From the NCBI GenBank assembly GCA_033060915.1, contig CM065388.1:24641001-24705000 (forward strand): a DNA stretch of 64,000 bases, read 5' to 3'. Both the position numbers and the translations under genes were made by a program. Source of the stretch: Euryodendron excelsum (taxonomy: Eukaryota; Streptophyta; Magnoliopsida; Ericales; Pentaphylacaceae). Positions 44,411-57,426 of the stretch are shown here, piece by piece (the stretch's first letter is position 1; each line of letters starts with the position of its first letter). The notes beneath the pieces are model-generated. The model ran no database searches. It saw nothing but the letters and a program-made list of their open reading frames with translations, and had not been told where the DNA came from.

Positions 44411-45844
44411 TCACATGTAGTAGTGTTTGACAGCATCTGAATTCAACGAACTAGAGAATTCTTGACCATCCATCTCCTCCAAGATAAGAGCTCCTCCAGT
44501 CAGGACCTTCTTTATCACAAACGACCCTTCATAGTTTGGGGAAAATTTCCCTTGCGCTGCTTCCTGATGGGGGAATATCTTTTTTAACACCAAATCTCCT
44601 TGTTGGAATGATCGACGCCGCACCTTCTTGTCAAATGCCCTAGCCATTCGCCTTCTGTAGCACTGAGCATGATAAATTGTAGCTAACCGCTTCTCATCCA
44701 GCAGGCAGAGTTGAGCATGTCGGTCTTTGATCCACTCTGCTTCATCTAGCTTGGTCTCCATTAAGATCCTTAGGGAAGGAATCTTAACTTCAATGGGGAT
44801 GACTGCCTTTGTACTGTAGTCTAGTTCGAAGGGAGTACCTCCAGTGGAAACCCTCATAGTAGTTCGGTAGGCCATCAATGCAAAAGGAAGTTTCTCGTGC
44901 CAATCTTTGTAGTTGTCGATCATCTTTCAGAGTATTTTCTTGATGTTCTTGTTAGCTACTTCCACTGCTCCGTTAAGCTGAGGCCGGTAAGTGACTGAAT
45001 TCCAGTGGATAATGTGAAACTTTTGACATAACTTTGATACCAACTCATTATTTAAATTGGAAGCATTGTTAGTAATGAGTGACTCAAGAATCCCATATCA
45101 GCAGATGATATGATTCTTTATGAACCTTTCCACGACCTTCTTGGTAACATGAACGTAAGAGACTGCTTCCACCCACTTAGTGAAATAATCAATAGCAACT
45201 AGGATGAAACGGTGACCGTTAGAGGCTTTGGGAGTGATAGGGCCAATCATATCTATCGCCCATATAGAGAAGTGCCAAGGGGCTGACATGGAATGGAGCC
45301 CCGTGGGCGGTGCATTGATTTTATCCCCATGTATCTGGCACTTATGACATCGGAGAATATATTTAACGTAATCTGACTCCATTGTTGACCTGTAATACCC
45401 TGTTTGGAGAATCTTCTTGGCAAGTGTGTGGCCATTCATGTGGGGACCGCAAACTCCTTTGTGCACTTCCTCCATGATAACCTTGGCTTCGATGGCATTG
45501 ACGCATCTTAGAGGTCCAAACCATGATCTCCTAAAAAGCTCATTTCCAGTTATAAAGTAATGTTCCGCCAAATGGCAAATGGTCTTTCTATCTTGGTGTG
45601 ATGCTGTATCGGGGAATGTCCTGGTCTGAATGTACCTTTAGATGCCATAAAACCATGGTTGTCCATCAGGCTCAACTGTTGTGTGAAGGCAATAGGAAGG
45701 GGTATCCCTAGTAAAGATCTGGAGCAGATGGATTTCGGTGCCCCTATCAACCTTGATTGTTGTGGCTAAAGTGGCTAAGGCGTTAGCAAAACTATTCTTG
45801 CTCAGGGTACATGATGGAAATCCACACTCCTGAAGTGTTAACAC
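44411..45844 (-). pseudogene. Integrase (with upstream linker) of E2 pol
   Basis: Integrase inserts element DNA into the host genome. One minus-strand frame from about 45844 to 44411 reads the linker after RNase H (SFANALATLATTIKV, EPDGQPWFYGI), the HHCC zinc-binding domain (VHKGVCGPHMNGH with CHKCQIHGD), the catalytic core (FSIWAIDMIGPITPKASNGH, FTKWVEAVSY, YRPQLNGAVEVANK) and a C-terminal domain (WHEKLPFALMAYRT, FQQGDLVLKKIFP). It is broken by stops at 45638, 45098 and 44924-44935. The second catalytic Asp, in the usual ITDNA motif, is Asn (ITNNASNLNN). The first Asp and the Glu remain. The sequence resembles Tat/Ogre-lineage integrases. Confidence 0.88.
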
Positions 45845-46204
45845 AAATCCTTAATTTGTTGATGATACAGGGAAAGTTTGGCATCTCGAGTTTGGTACAT
45901 GTCCTTGGGTTGTTGAATAACCAGATCTAAATTTCAAAAAACAACCAATTTGTTAATCTTCATTTCTAATGGTAGCCTTAATCCCAGGATACAAGCTTCA
46001 TATTCGGCGATGTTGCTAGTGCATAGCTCTAGTTGCAGCTTAACCATAATGGGGTAATGACTACCCGTTCTCAATACTACTACTGCCCCAATGTCGGCTC
46101 TCTTTTTATTAGTGGCCCCATCGAAATACATCTTATACCTGGTTTCTGCTTGTTCTTCGGTTGCATTGTCAACGCATAGTATATCTTCGTCGGGAATTGG
46201 GGTT
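45845..46204 (-). pseudogene. RNase H domain of E2 pol, 5' side cut by E5
   Basis: The minus-strand frame reads RYKMYFDGATNKKRADIGAV, then LELCTSNIAEYEACILGL and NKLVVF, the pattern of the plant Gypsy RNase H that removes RNA template during reverse transcription. The catalytic D of YFDGA and E of EYEA are present. The usual GDS motif has become stop-Asn-Leu (near 45930), so its Asp is lost. A frameshift separates it from the integrase frame. Reverse transcriptase, protease and gag of E2 must lie right of E5, outside the window. Confidence 0.8.
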
Positions 46205-47714
46205 TGTAAGCACTCCATTTTCGCCCTCTTGGCAGTCTCTGGTCTGTCCAAACTTGAGTTCAAGTCAATATGGACATATTCTAGTTTTTTGAATCCTAAT
46301 CCATTCAATCCATCGCTTTGTGGGCCCGTAGGGCCCAAATAGAGGCAAAATGACCAAAATGCCCTTGGGGGCATTGTTTGGTCTAATTCTAGTGGGCATA
46401 TCTTCTCGAAGACAGTAAGTCTCCTTTCAAATCCAATTCTAATCTAACTTCGAGTCCAATTCCAATTCCAATCCACCCCTCGAGAAAGTTGATTCCTTGA
46501 GGCGGTAAGCCCATTCTGTCTGGCGAAAGTTCTTCGAAACGGTAAGTCCCTTCAAACTAGTCGACCGGGACGAGACCCTAAGTCCCTGAGATGGTACAAC
46601 GGTCCACCTTTGGCGCCTGCTAGCCCGCCAATGTAGAAATGTCCATTTTGGCATGCCTTTCAAGAAACTTGATTCCTCAGGCGCTAATTCCACCTAGCAG
46701 CTTCCAGGGATTAGGCAGTCTCTAGAATGATCATGACCCGTTAGAGTAACGGAAATACTCGTAAACATCGCAACCGTCAGAGTGACAAAAACACTCATAA
46801 ACAAGTTGATATAGGGAAGTGCTAGCAAACCCCTATATCACGGGACCGCCGTCAAAGTGACGAAAATACTCAAAACCCAGGTCAACACCCCTGCCTGCTA
46901 GCCCACTTCGGTGAAAAATAACATAACTGCCGCTAGGGCCATTTTCGGCACGTTTCTCGAGAAAGTACCTAAGTCCTCAGAGCGGTAAGTCCACCTATCC
47001 AAGATTGTCTTAAAGGCAATCTGGCATGATTAAGTGCCTTCTAGTCAGTTTCGGGCAAATTCTGAGACTTTTCAATCAAGATGGCCATTTTGCCCCTAGG
47101 CATCCAAATGCCCCGGGAACCACACCAGCTCTAGGTATCAAACTGATATCCTCTTGAGAATACTTCTTATAGTATTTTCGACCTTTAATTATCTTTCCGG
47201 ATCATTCCGAGTCAATTTCGGCAAATTTGGTACAAAAGACCGTTTTACCCCTGGTAGGCCGGTTGCCTTTTCCAACAACACCGGCTCTGGGTATCAAACC
47301 GGTAATCTTTGGGAACATTCTAAATAATGTTTTCAAACCTTGAGTATTCTTCCGGGACAGTTTGAGTCCGTCCCAGCAGCTTCCTATCCCAATTGACTGT
47401 TTTGCTCCTAATGGCTCGGTCAACCCTTCTGACAAAATCTTGACATCATTTTTCGAGTCTATTAGCCCTGGGACCCTATTCTAAGGGTTCCTATCTCTTT
47501 TCAGCCTTCCGGGTCATTCCTGGCCCCTTCAAGTCATTCCCAGATCTTTCGGAGTCACTCTTAATGAAGCCAGGCTAAAAATTACATGGGAGTCACTAGT
47601 ATAGGCGCCCAAATCTTCTGAAGATACGTTGCTTGCCGACCTTAAAACTTTTCTAAGTGGCAGAAGGAATTTTGGCTGGTGCCACTGCAATAGGCGCCGA
47701 GTTATTCTTCTCCC

Positions 47715-47722
47715 TATAAATA
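47715..47722 (+). promoter_or_regulatory. TATA box of E5 5' LTR
   Basis: TATAAATA followed by cagagcctccttcagc, as in the other copies. This LTR has fewer GGCGCC repeats upstream than its relatives. Confidence 0.7.
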
Positions 47723-50700
47723 CAGAGCCTCCTTCAGCTTGAAAAAGGTCAGCAAACTCAGTCTAAAAACCCTATTATTCGATATAAAGAGCTCATAGCC
47801 TCTCTAAACCCTAGTCTGCTTTAAGTTTTCCAAACCTTAGCCACCGTACACCAAACCCTAGCCTCCTGTATACTCACATACACTCTTATACACTTATACA
47901 CTAGCCTCAAAGCCTTCATTGAAGACTTGAAGTGCTGCAACTTTGAAGCTCCCGAAGATCGAAGACAACTTCTCGAAGACTGAAGCGAAACAAGGACTGA
48001 AGCAAGAAAAGCAAAGCACGTAAAGCAAAGTAAAATAAACAAGACACAAGGTAGGCTCCCTATTTACATTTACGTAACTCCCCCTTTGTCTTCTCCCTCC
48101 TCACCCACTTGAGTTTTTTTCTATTTTAATCCTCTATCTTCTTCCCCCCCCTTTATTGCATGCTTGAAACAAGGGACTTCCCGGTCCATGTGTAGGATTA
48201 GGCTATTGGAGGTCACCGTGTCGAGGGTGTTCTTTTAGTCTAACAAGAGACCACGTGGGTTCGGCCCCCTTGATTATGTGCTAAAACCTTTAATCTCGTA
48301 TGTTCACAACCCTAACTTATATTGTGCATATCATGATCTTGCATTCCTCCAAAGTTTGTTTTAAACTTGTTTTCAAAAGCTTGCATCAAAATTGTTTCCA
48401 AAACTTGCATCAAAATCTTCTTTTTCAAAACTTGTTTTCAAAATCACAATCCTAAGGTGAGTGTAGCCTTTCCATGGTTAGGGTTGCTTTAGAAAAGTGT
48501 TACATTTAAAGTGACCAATAGGGTCCTTATTTTCAAATTGTTATTGTTTTTCAAATCCACTATCTTAAAGTGGGTTCTAGCCTTCTTATGGTTTGAATCA
48601 CATTAGGAAAATGAGATATTTTTATGGACTTTTTAAAAACTCTCTTTTCAAATCTCTCTTTCTAAAAAACTCTTTTCCAATATAATTTCTAAAAACTCCC
48701 TTCAAAAATCAATTTTTCAAAACTCCTAAAATCTCTTTCCTAAAAACTCTTTTCAAAATCCCTTTCCAAAAACTCCTTTTTAGGATCTTTTTCCTAAAAT
48801 CTTTGTTTCCAAAAATTCTTTTTTTTTCAGATCTCCTTATAAAAATCATGCTTTCCAAAAATTCTACTTTCCAAAAACTCTTTACCTTGGAGTCCAAGTC
48901 AAACCCTAGAGCCAACAATTAGGATGCCCTGATTTTTCTTCCCAAAAACATGATTTTTAATTCCCTATTTTAGCCTCAAAACCTAGGTTTCCAAAACCTC
49001 TTATTGTTTGCATCAAAACTATATATATTTTGAAAACATATAGTTTTCCCACATCTAGGATTTCCAAAACTCTATCTTTCTAATTCCATGTAAAGTCAAA
49101 TATTCCCTTTAGGAAACTAAATCCAATCTCCCTCGTTTAGAAAACTAGATCCTATCCTCCGTTTTTGAAAACAAAATCAAAACCTCTCTTTTAGAAACAA
49201 AATCCAATCCTTCGATTTAGGAAATAGGAATCCCACTCCCTCCTAATCTCATACCTTCCTAAACCTTAGGTTTCTAAAACTTAAACTTTCAAATCTTTCC
49301 TAATTCCACCCTTTCCTAAATTCCATACATTTCCAAATCTTAACTTTCCAAATCTAACTTTTCAAATCTTTCTAAATCCTAAACTTTCTAAATTCCAAAT
49401 CTTTCTTACTTTAAACCTTTCAAAATTCAAAACTTTCCAATTTCAAAAACATTCCAAATTCAAAAGTTTCCAATTTCAAAACCTTTCCTATCTTAAACTT
49501 TCCTAATTCAAAATCTTTCCTGTAATGTAATTTTCCTAAATCAAAACTTTCCTAAAATGACACTTTCCTAAAATGAAACTTTCCTAAAACAAAACTTTTC
49601 TAAAATGGAACCTTTCCTAATCCGAGTCTTTCCTAAATCTAATCTTTCCTAAATCTTCCAAGTCAAACATTCGAGTCAAATCTTTCTTAAATCTCAAGTC
49701 TTTCCTAAATCTCATCTTTCCTAAGTTTAGGTTTCCCAAAGTTCTATCTTTCCAAATCTAGTCCAAGTTCTCTTCCAAGGGCCACATCCTCTTGTAAGTT
49801 CAATTCTAGGTCTAAGTTCAATTCCAATTTCCAATCTTCTATTCTAAGTTCAAATCAAACCCTTTTTCCAATCAAAATTTCTTTTTCCAGATCAAAATCT
49901 TCTATTTTCAATCGGATTTTGGTCCGAACTACGACTGACTTGATTCCTCCAAAAGGATACGTAGGCAACCCTCATGGGTGCGGTTATAACTTTTTTTGAA
50001 CTTCCAATTCCAAATTTCTATTTCCAAATCTCTACTTCCAATTTCTAAAACTTTCCAATTTCAAATCTATCTTTATAAATTTCTTTTTAAATCAACTCAA
50101 TTTCTTTTCAAATCTATTTTCAAATCAAATCTCTTTTCTTGCATTTGCATATTATGCATCATTCTTTTAAACATTCTTTTCAAAAGTGGATAGTTTTGGA
50201 TATTTGTTAGTTGAAGACTTTAATGGTTGAATATAGGGTGAATAGACACGTAGCTACCGCAAGCGCAGGGTAGGGTGATGGCTTAGTGCGTCTTCCCTAC
50301 ATGTAACCAACCTCCGAATTTAGGATCACTGTTTTTGAAAGACCAAAATGGAGTTATTTTTCTAAAAAGAGCTTAAATATTTTCCAAAGGTTGCTGTCGC
50401 GCCCAGATTTTTCACACTCGAGAAATACACACACAAGTGGAAAAAATACCATACTCTCTCGTTAGAACTCACTCTCCCAGAAGAATGAGTGCTACTAGGT
50501 TTGAATTGAAAATGTATTTAAATGAAGGGCTTTTAGAAAAGATTTGGAGACGCCACCTAACTCGATTAGGGTGAGTTAAGTCACCTAAAAACTAAGAATA
50601 ATCCGAGGACTACACCTAGGATTTTGGAAAACGATTTTGAAAATATCTCCTCAACAGAGGATTTTTAAGAAAACAGGTTGTTTGGCAACCTTTGGAAAAC

Positions 50701-53700
50701 ATTTAAGCCCTTTTTGAAAAATAACTCCTTTTGGTCTTTCGAAAACAGTGATCTAAGTTCAGAGGTTGGTTACGTGTAGGGAAGACGCACTAAGCCATTA
50801 CCCTACCCCGCATTTACGGTATCTATATGTCAATCTACCCTGGATTCACCTATGAGAGTTTTCAACTAGCCAATATTCAATCCTATCCACTTTGAAAAAG
50901 AATGTTTGAAAAAGACATGATGCATGATATGCAAGTGCAAGAAAAGAAAGTTGAAAAATAGATTTGGAAAGAGATTTGAAAAGAAGAATTTGATTTGAAT
51001 TTATAAGAGATTTGAAAAGACAGAATTGAAATTGAAAAGTTTTAGAAATTGAAAATAAAGATTTGAAAATAGATTTTTGGAATTGGAAACTTAAAATAGA
51101 TCATGGAATTGCAAGTTGGAAAGCGGATATGGAATTGGAGATTTGAAAAACGTTGTGGAAATAAAAACTTGAAAAATGTTGTGACCGCACCCATGAGGGT
51201 TGCCTACTTATCCTTTTGGAGGAATTAGGGCTGTTGTAGTTCAGACAAGAGTCCGATTGAAAATAGAAGATATGATTGGAAGAAAGAGATTGAATTGGAA
51301 ATTGGATTCGAAGATTGAGAGATTGAACTTTGATTGGAAGATTTGAAAAGACTTGACTTTGGAAAACTTGGTTTTAGGAAACTTAGACTCAAGGACTTAG
51401 AAAAGAAAGATTGGATTTGACTTGGAAAGATTTTAGTAAAGAATTGACTTGAATATTGGACTTGGAAGATTAGGAAGCTTGGAATTAGGAAAGATGTTGA
51501 TTTAGGAAAATTTCAACTTAGGAAAATTTTAGGTTTAAGAAAGTTTTCACATTAGAAAAGTTTCAACTTAGGAAAGTTTTGAAATTAGGAAAGTTTCAAC
51601 TTAGGAAAGTTTCGAATTAAGAAAGTTTTGTTTTATGAAAGTTTTGAAATTAGGAAGGTTTTGAATTTAGAAATGTTTTCAATTAGGAAAATTTTAGTTT
51701 AAGAAAGGTTTAGAATTTGGAAAGTTTCAACTTAAGAAAGTTTTGAATTTGGAAAGCTTAGAATTTTAGAAAGATTTGAATTTAGAAAGCTTTAGAATTT
51801 TTGGAAGATTCAAAGTTTGAGTTTTGGAAAGATTTGAAAATCTAGATTTGGGAGTTAAAGTTTGGAAAGGGTGTGGAATTTAGAAAGGTTGGAATGAGGA
51901 AAGGTTTAGACTTTGAAAGATTTGAAGTTTAGGAAAGTTTAAAACTTAAAAAATTTTGGAGTTTGAAAGTTTCAAATTTAGAAAGTTTAAGATTTAAAGT
52001 TTTAAAGTTTGAGTTTTAGAAAATCTTGAGATTAGGAACGGTTTAAGTTTAGGAAAGATTTGAAAACTTGGATTTGGAAAGTTAAGAATTGAAAAGGGGT
52101 AGAATTAGGAAAAGGTTGAATTAGGAAAGATGTGGAAGTTAAGTTTTAAAATTTAGGAAAGATTTTTATGTTCAAGTTTTGGAAACTTAAGATTTAGGAA
52201 AATAGAAGATTAGGAAGGATTTGGATTTAGGAAAGATTTAGACTAGAAAGAGTTAAGATTCCTATTTCCTAAAGCAAGGGATTAGATTTTGTTTCTAAAA
52301 AGAGATGTTTGATTTTGTTTCCAAAAAATGGAGGATAGGATTTAGTTTCCTAAACGGGGAGATTGGATTTGGTTTCCTAAAGGGAAGATTTGATTTAGTT
52401 TCCTAAAAGGAAGATTAGATTTGGTTTCCTAAATGGAAGATTAGATTTGACAAGGATTTGGAAAGGAAAAGTTTTAGAAACCCTAGATTTGGAAGGCTAT
52501 AGTTTTGACGTAGAAAAGAGGTTTTTGAAATATATAATTTTGATGTAGAAAACATGGGGTTTTGGAAACCTAGGTTTTAAGGCAAGTTTGAAAACCATGT
52601 TTTTGGGAAGAAAATTAGGGTTTCCTAATTGTTAGCTCTATGGATTGACTTGGGCTCGAAGGAAATAGTTTTTGGAAAGTGTATTTTGGAAACAAGTTTT
52701 CAGAAGAAAATCCTAGAAAGGAGTTTCTAGAGGGAAGATTTTGGAAAGAGAGTTTTTCAGAAAGATTTTTTAAAGGAGATTTTTGGAGATAGTTTTTAAG
52801 AAAGTGAATTTTGAGAAGAGTGTTTTGGAAAGGAGTTTGAAAAGAGAAGTTTTAGAAAATAGATTTTTAGAGGGAGTTTTTGAAAACAACTTTAGAAAGA
52901 AGAGTTTTTAGAAATCATATTAAAAAAAAGAGGGTTTTAGAAAGAGAGACTTTTGAAAGGAGAGTTTTTTTGGAAAGTAAAAAAACGTCTCACTTTCCTA
53001 AAGCGATTCTAACCATAAGAAGGTTAGAACCACTTTAAGAAATTGGCTTTGAAAACAACAAGATTTGAAAATATGGACCGTAAAAGTCACTTTAAATGTA
53101 ACACTTTCCTAAAGCAACCCTAGCCATGGAAAGACTAGAATCACCCTAGGATTGTGATTTTGAAAACAAGTTTTGAAAAAAGAGATTTTGATGCAATTTT
53201 GAAAACAAGTTTAATGCAAGTTTTGAAAACGAGTTTGAAAACGATTTTTGGAAGAATGCAAGATCAAGATATGCACAATGCAAATTTGGGGTCATGAACA
53301 TACAAGGTTAAGGCTTCACCACATAATCAAGGGGGCCGAACCCACGTGGTCTCTGGTTAGACTAAAAGAAAGCCCCCCACACGGTGACCCTCTAATAGTC
53401 CAATCCTACATATGGACCGGGAATTTCCTTGTTTCAAGCATGCAAAGAAAGGGGGGAAAGAGATAGAGGATTGAAATAGAGAAAACCCAAGTGGGTTAGG
53501 AGAGAGAAGAGAGGGGGGAAGTGCAGAAGCTTAAAGAGAAAACCTACCTTATGTCTTCTTTATTTTGCTTAGCTTTGTGCGCTTTGCTTTCTTGCTTTTT
53601 CTTCGGTCTTCGCTTCAGTCTTCGAGAGCTTTGTCTTGGTCTTCAAGAGCTTCGAGTTGCAGCAATCCAAGTCTTCAATGGAGGGTTGGAGACTAGTGTA

Positions 53701-53872
53701 TACGTGTATAGGGGTGTATAGGAGTGTATAGGAGGCTAGGGCTTGTATATGGTGGCTAGGGTTTGGAAAACCTAGAGAAGCTAGGGTTTAGGGTGTATAC
53801 GAGCTCTATATATTAAATATTAGAGTTTCTAGACTGAGTTTGCGGACCTCTTTCATGCTGAAGGAGGCATTG

Positions 53873-53880
53873 TATTTATA
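53873..53880 (-). promoter_or_regulatory. TATA box of the solo LTR
   Basis: TATAAATA on the minus strand, 55 bp from the perfect GGCGCCACT inverted repeat at 53935-53955. Confidence 0.68.
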
Positions 53881-55203
53881 AAGATGAGATAGACCTGGCC
53901 CTTGTTGCAGTGGCGGCATGCCAAATTTCCTCTTGGCGCCACTCCTAGTGGCGCCAGGCCATTTCTTGGCTTGGTGCCACTACTAGTGGTGCCAGCCAGT
54001 TAGGAAAGTTTGTTAAGTCGGCAAGCAATATATCTTTGACATATTTGGGTGCCTGTACTAGTGACTACCATACAATTTTTAGCCTGGCTTCACTAGGAGT
54101 GACTCCGAAAAGTCCGGGAAGGATTTAAGGGACCGGGATTGGCCTGAAAGGCCAGAAAAGGATAGGAATACTTTAAATAGTGTCCCGGAGGTATTTGACT
54201 TAAAAAATGAAGATACGATGTGTGTGGAAGGATTGACCGGGTCGTTAGGGGCAAAACGATCAATGAAGCCGGAAAGCTATCGGGACGGATCTGGAATGTC
54301 CCGAAAGAAGACTCGAGATTTGAAAACATTATTCAGAATGTTCCCAAAGGCTTGCTGGTTTGATACCTAGAGCCGGTGTGGTTGGAAAAGGCAACCAGCC
54401 CGCTTGGGGCAAAACAGTCATTTTGCACTGAGTTTGCCAGAATGACTCGGAATGACCCGGAAAGGTAAAGAAAGGTTGAGAATACTGTAGGAAGCATTCT
54501 TGGGAGGTTACCGGTTTGATACCCAAGGCCGGTGTGGTTCCCGAGGCATTCGAATGCCTAGGGGCAAAATAATCATCTTGACCGGAAAGTCTCAAAATTG
54601 GCCCGAAATTGATTAGAAGGCATGTAATCATGCCGGATTGCCTTTAAGACAATCTTGGAAGGTTGGACTTACCATTCTGAGGATTCAAATGTGTTCTCGA
54701 GAAACATGCTGAAAAATGGCCCTAGGGGCAGTTTGGTCATTTTTCACCGAAGTGGGCTAGCAGGCACTAGTGTTGACCTGGGTTTTGAGGGTTTCCGCCA
54801 CTCTGACGGTGGTCGCGTGATACAGGGGTTTGTTGGAAATTTTGTATATCGACCTACTTACGAGTATTTTCGCTACTCTGACGATTGTGATGTTTACAAA
54901 TATTTTCGCTACTCTGACGGTTCGCAATCGTTTCCTAGACTGCCTGATCTCGGGAAGCTGCTAAAGGAACTTAGCGCCTGAGAATCAACTTTCTCGAAAG
55001 GCATGCCTAAACGGACATTTCTGCATTGGCGGGCTAGTAGGCGCCAAAGGTGGACCGTTCTACCATATAGGGGACTTAGGGTCTCATCCTGGTCGACAGT
55101 TTTAAAGGGACTTACCGTTTCGAAGAGATTTTCTTCGAGAAACGTGCTGGACCGTCTCGTGGAATCAACTCTCGAGAGAGAGGGATTGGAATTGGAATTG
55201 GAC

Positions 55204-55488
55204 TTGGAAAGGGGACTTACCGTCTTCGAAAAGACGCGCCTGACTTAGAATTGGAAAGAGGACTTACCGTCTTCGGAAAGATGTGCATGATTTTTATTTG
55301 GAAAGGGGACTTACCGTCTTCGAAAAGACGTGCCTGATTTGGATTTGGAAAGGGGACTTACCATCTTCGGAAAGACGTGCCTAATTTGAAATATGGAAAG
55401 GGGACTTACCGTCTTCGGAAAGTCATGCCTGGTTTGGAAAGGGGACTTACCGTCTTTAGAAAGATGCGCCTGGTTTGGAATTGGAAAG
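55204..55488. repeat. 47-bp tandem repeat, six units
   Basis: Units begin TTGGAAAGGGGACTTACCGT at 55204, 55251, 55298, 55345, 55392 and 55433 with a partial one at 55481 (spacing 47, 47, 47, 47, 41, 48). Other LTRs have one or two such units. It lies in U3 close to the LTR end and accounts for much of the extra length. Confidence 0.88.
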
Positions 55489-55970
55489 GAACAATGCCCC
55501 TAAGGGCATTTTGGTCATTTTGCCTTTGTTTGGGCCTGACGGGGCCCGCGAAGCGATGAATAGACAGGATTAGACTTAGAGAGTTGATTTCGATTGGAAT
55601 ACATCCATATTGACTTGAGTACAAGTCTGGATGGACCGTAAATTGCCGAGCGGTCAAAAATGGGGTGCTTACAGTTGCTAAATAACCTGTTTTCCTAAAA
55701 ACCTTCTCTTGAGAAAGTATTTTCAAAATCGTTTTCAAAAATCCTAAGTGTAGTCTTTGAATTATGCTTAGGTTTTAGGTGACCTAACTCACCTTAGTCA
55801 GGTTAGGTGACGACTTCATACTTTTTCTAGAAGTCCTTTATTCAAATCAATTTTTAATTCAAACCTAGTCGCACTCATTGTTCTAGGAGGATGAGTTCTA
55901 ACGAGAGAATATAGTATTTTTCCCGCTTGTGTGTGTATTCTTCAAATGCAAAAAATCTGGGTGCGACAGC

Positions 55971-55989
55971 TGGTGACTCCACTAGAGAC
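55971..55989 (+). promoter_or_regulatory. E5 primer-binding site, decayed
   Basis: tggtgactccactagagac keeps the frame of the E1 PBS with four substitutions, all C-to-T or G-to-A. It lies two bases after the LTR end. Confidence 0.78.
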
Positions 55990-57426
55990 ACTTAGAGGGT
56001 GGCCATAGTCATGTCTCTTCACCCTTCACCAATGTAGAGTCTTCAATTAACTTGTCCAATTCTGTCTCCTTTCAATTTTCAAAGTTGTTTTCACAAACGT
56101 GCATTTAATTCCATTCATATTATCTTGTATTAAGCTTATCATCCACATACTAACTCTTACATCTTTGTTTTGTAAGTGCACTTTTGTTTACAATATTATT
56201 TTATTAACGGTTATACATGAATATGATGAACAGGATGAATGAGAGTTGTTGGGCTCTTTCCTCTGCTTTCAAAAATCACACACACACTGCACGTGCACTT
56301 GCATTCTGCATACTTACATTTTTACCCTGATATGACCCTTCTAGTTAGAAAGAGGGAACGGTATATTAATTGTGGGCAAGAAGCTGTATTAGTTTATTCA
56401 CCTACGGCCTCTTGATGGTTCCCCCGCTCGGATCACCAACCGATCATGGCACCACCTCGGGGAGTGGGCCTAGATTCGATGATCCGGGGACCGAGCCTTT
56501 TTAGGACGCATTAGTCAACCCTCAACCTCATGCTTATATAGACACCATGCATGGCCGAACCTCTACCGAATTTAAGGCACGTGCACTGTTTTCCAAAACC
56601 ATGGAGGAAAGGGTGACTGCTTTTTATTTTCCTCTATACTTGTTTATTCTTGTTGTTATAATGACTGTATTCTTACTACTATAATGACTGTCTAACTACT
56701 CATGCATGCATGTCTATTGCAACTGTTTTCTCTTTCCTTGTACTCTATGCATCCTTGCATTCCATATTCTATGTCAAGATGAGAGTTCCAAATAACTCAA
56801 GTCAGTACACTCTCATGCATATGATTAACCCAAAAAGAGTGACACCTAGTTCACTCTCCCTTGCATTAAACGTACCCAAACCCTAAGGACTCATGACATG
56901 CACATCAATTCATTCCATAAGAGGGGCCCCAATCCCCCTATGCTCACAGAGATAGGGTTGTCAAGAAGACAATGGGCAATCAGTCAACAAGGTTTCTCAT
57001 CGACTTCATCGACACCAAATCAAGAGAAGGCGAATCTGAAGACTCGAGAGTAGTTTAGGACTTCTTATGTAAAACTAGATAGGTGTAACCCCAAAGGAAA
57101 ATGTTCCCCCTCCCCTTATTAAAATGTATTTCAATTCTTTTGTATATTAAATCCAAAGTTAAATGTATCTCTTTATTTTCTGCAAATGAATGGATGGATG
57201 GATGCATGAACGAATAAAGGTTCCACCCTTGATGGTAAGGTATCTACATATAGGGGCAAATCCCCTATCTCCAAAAATGAGCCAATTCACCATGTTTAGT
57301 CTCCCTCCTAAATAGGGATACCATAGGGCATGCATTGCATAAAATTTTGTTAAAATAAGACACTAACTTCTCCCTTTTGCTGATTTCAAGGGTTCTCTCC
57401 TATAGACCAAAAATTAAGGAACACCC
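55990..57426 (+). other. E5 untranslated leader
   Basis: Matches the E1 and E3 leaders, including gatcaccaaccgatcatggc near 56430. Acceptor-like sites ttcaag (57390) and tatag (57405) precede the gag ATG. No coding signal. Confidence 0.62.

Larger units (their letters stand above)
50395..55673 (-). mobile_element. Solo Ogre-type LTR (5,279 bp) nested in the E5 LTR, target duplication GTTGC
   Basis: Runs from TGTCGCGCCC to GGTGCTTACA, flanked by GTTGC at 50390-50394 and 55674-55678. Removing it and one GTTGC restores the E5 LTR text aaaggttgctaaataacctg, which the other LTRs confirm. It is opposite in orientation to its host LTR of the same family. TATA box at 53873-53880. It carries the best GGCGCCACT-CCT-AGTGGCGCC inverted repeat (53935-53955) and a 47-bp tandem array. 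Confidence 0.93.
46205..55968 (+). repeat. E5 5' LTR (about 4.5 kb, split by a nested solo LTR)
   Basis: The parts 46205-50394 and 55679-55968 join into one plus-strand LTR from TGTAAGCACTCC to GTGCGACA, followed by a PBS. It interrupts the RNase H of E2; GGGTT (46200-46204) would be the left target copy. It contains the TATA box (47715-47722), donor-like GT at 48051, low-complexity array (about 48400-50170) and GGATACGTAGGC block (49955-49990). Confidence 0.86.
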
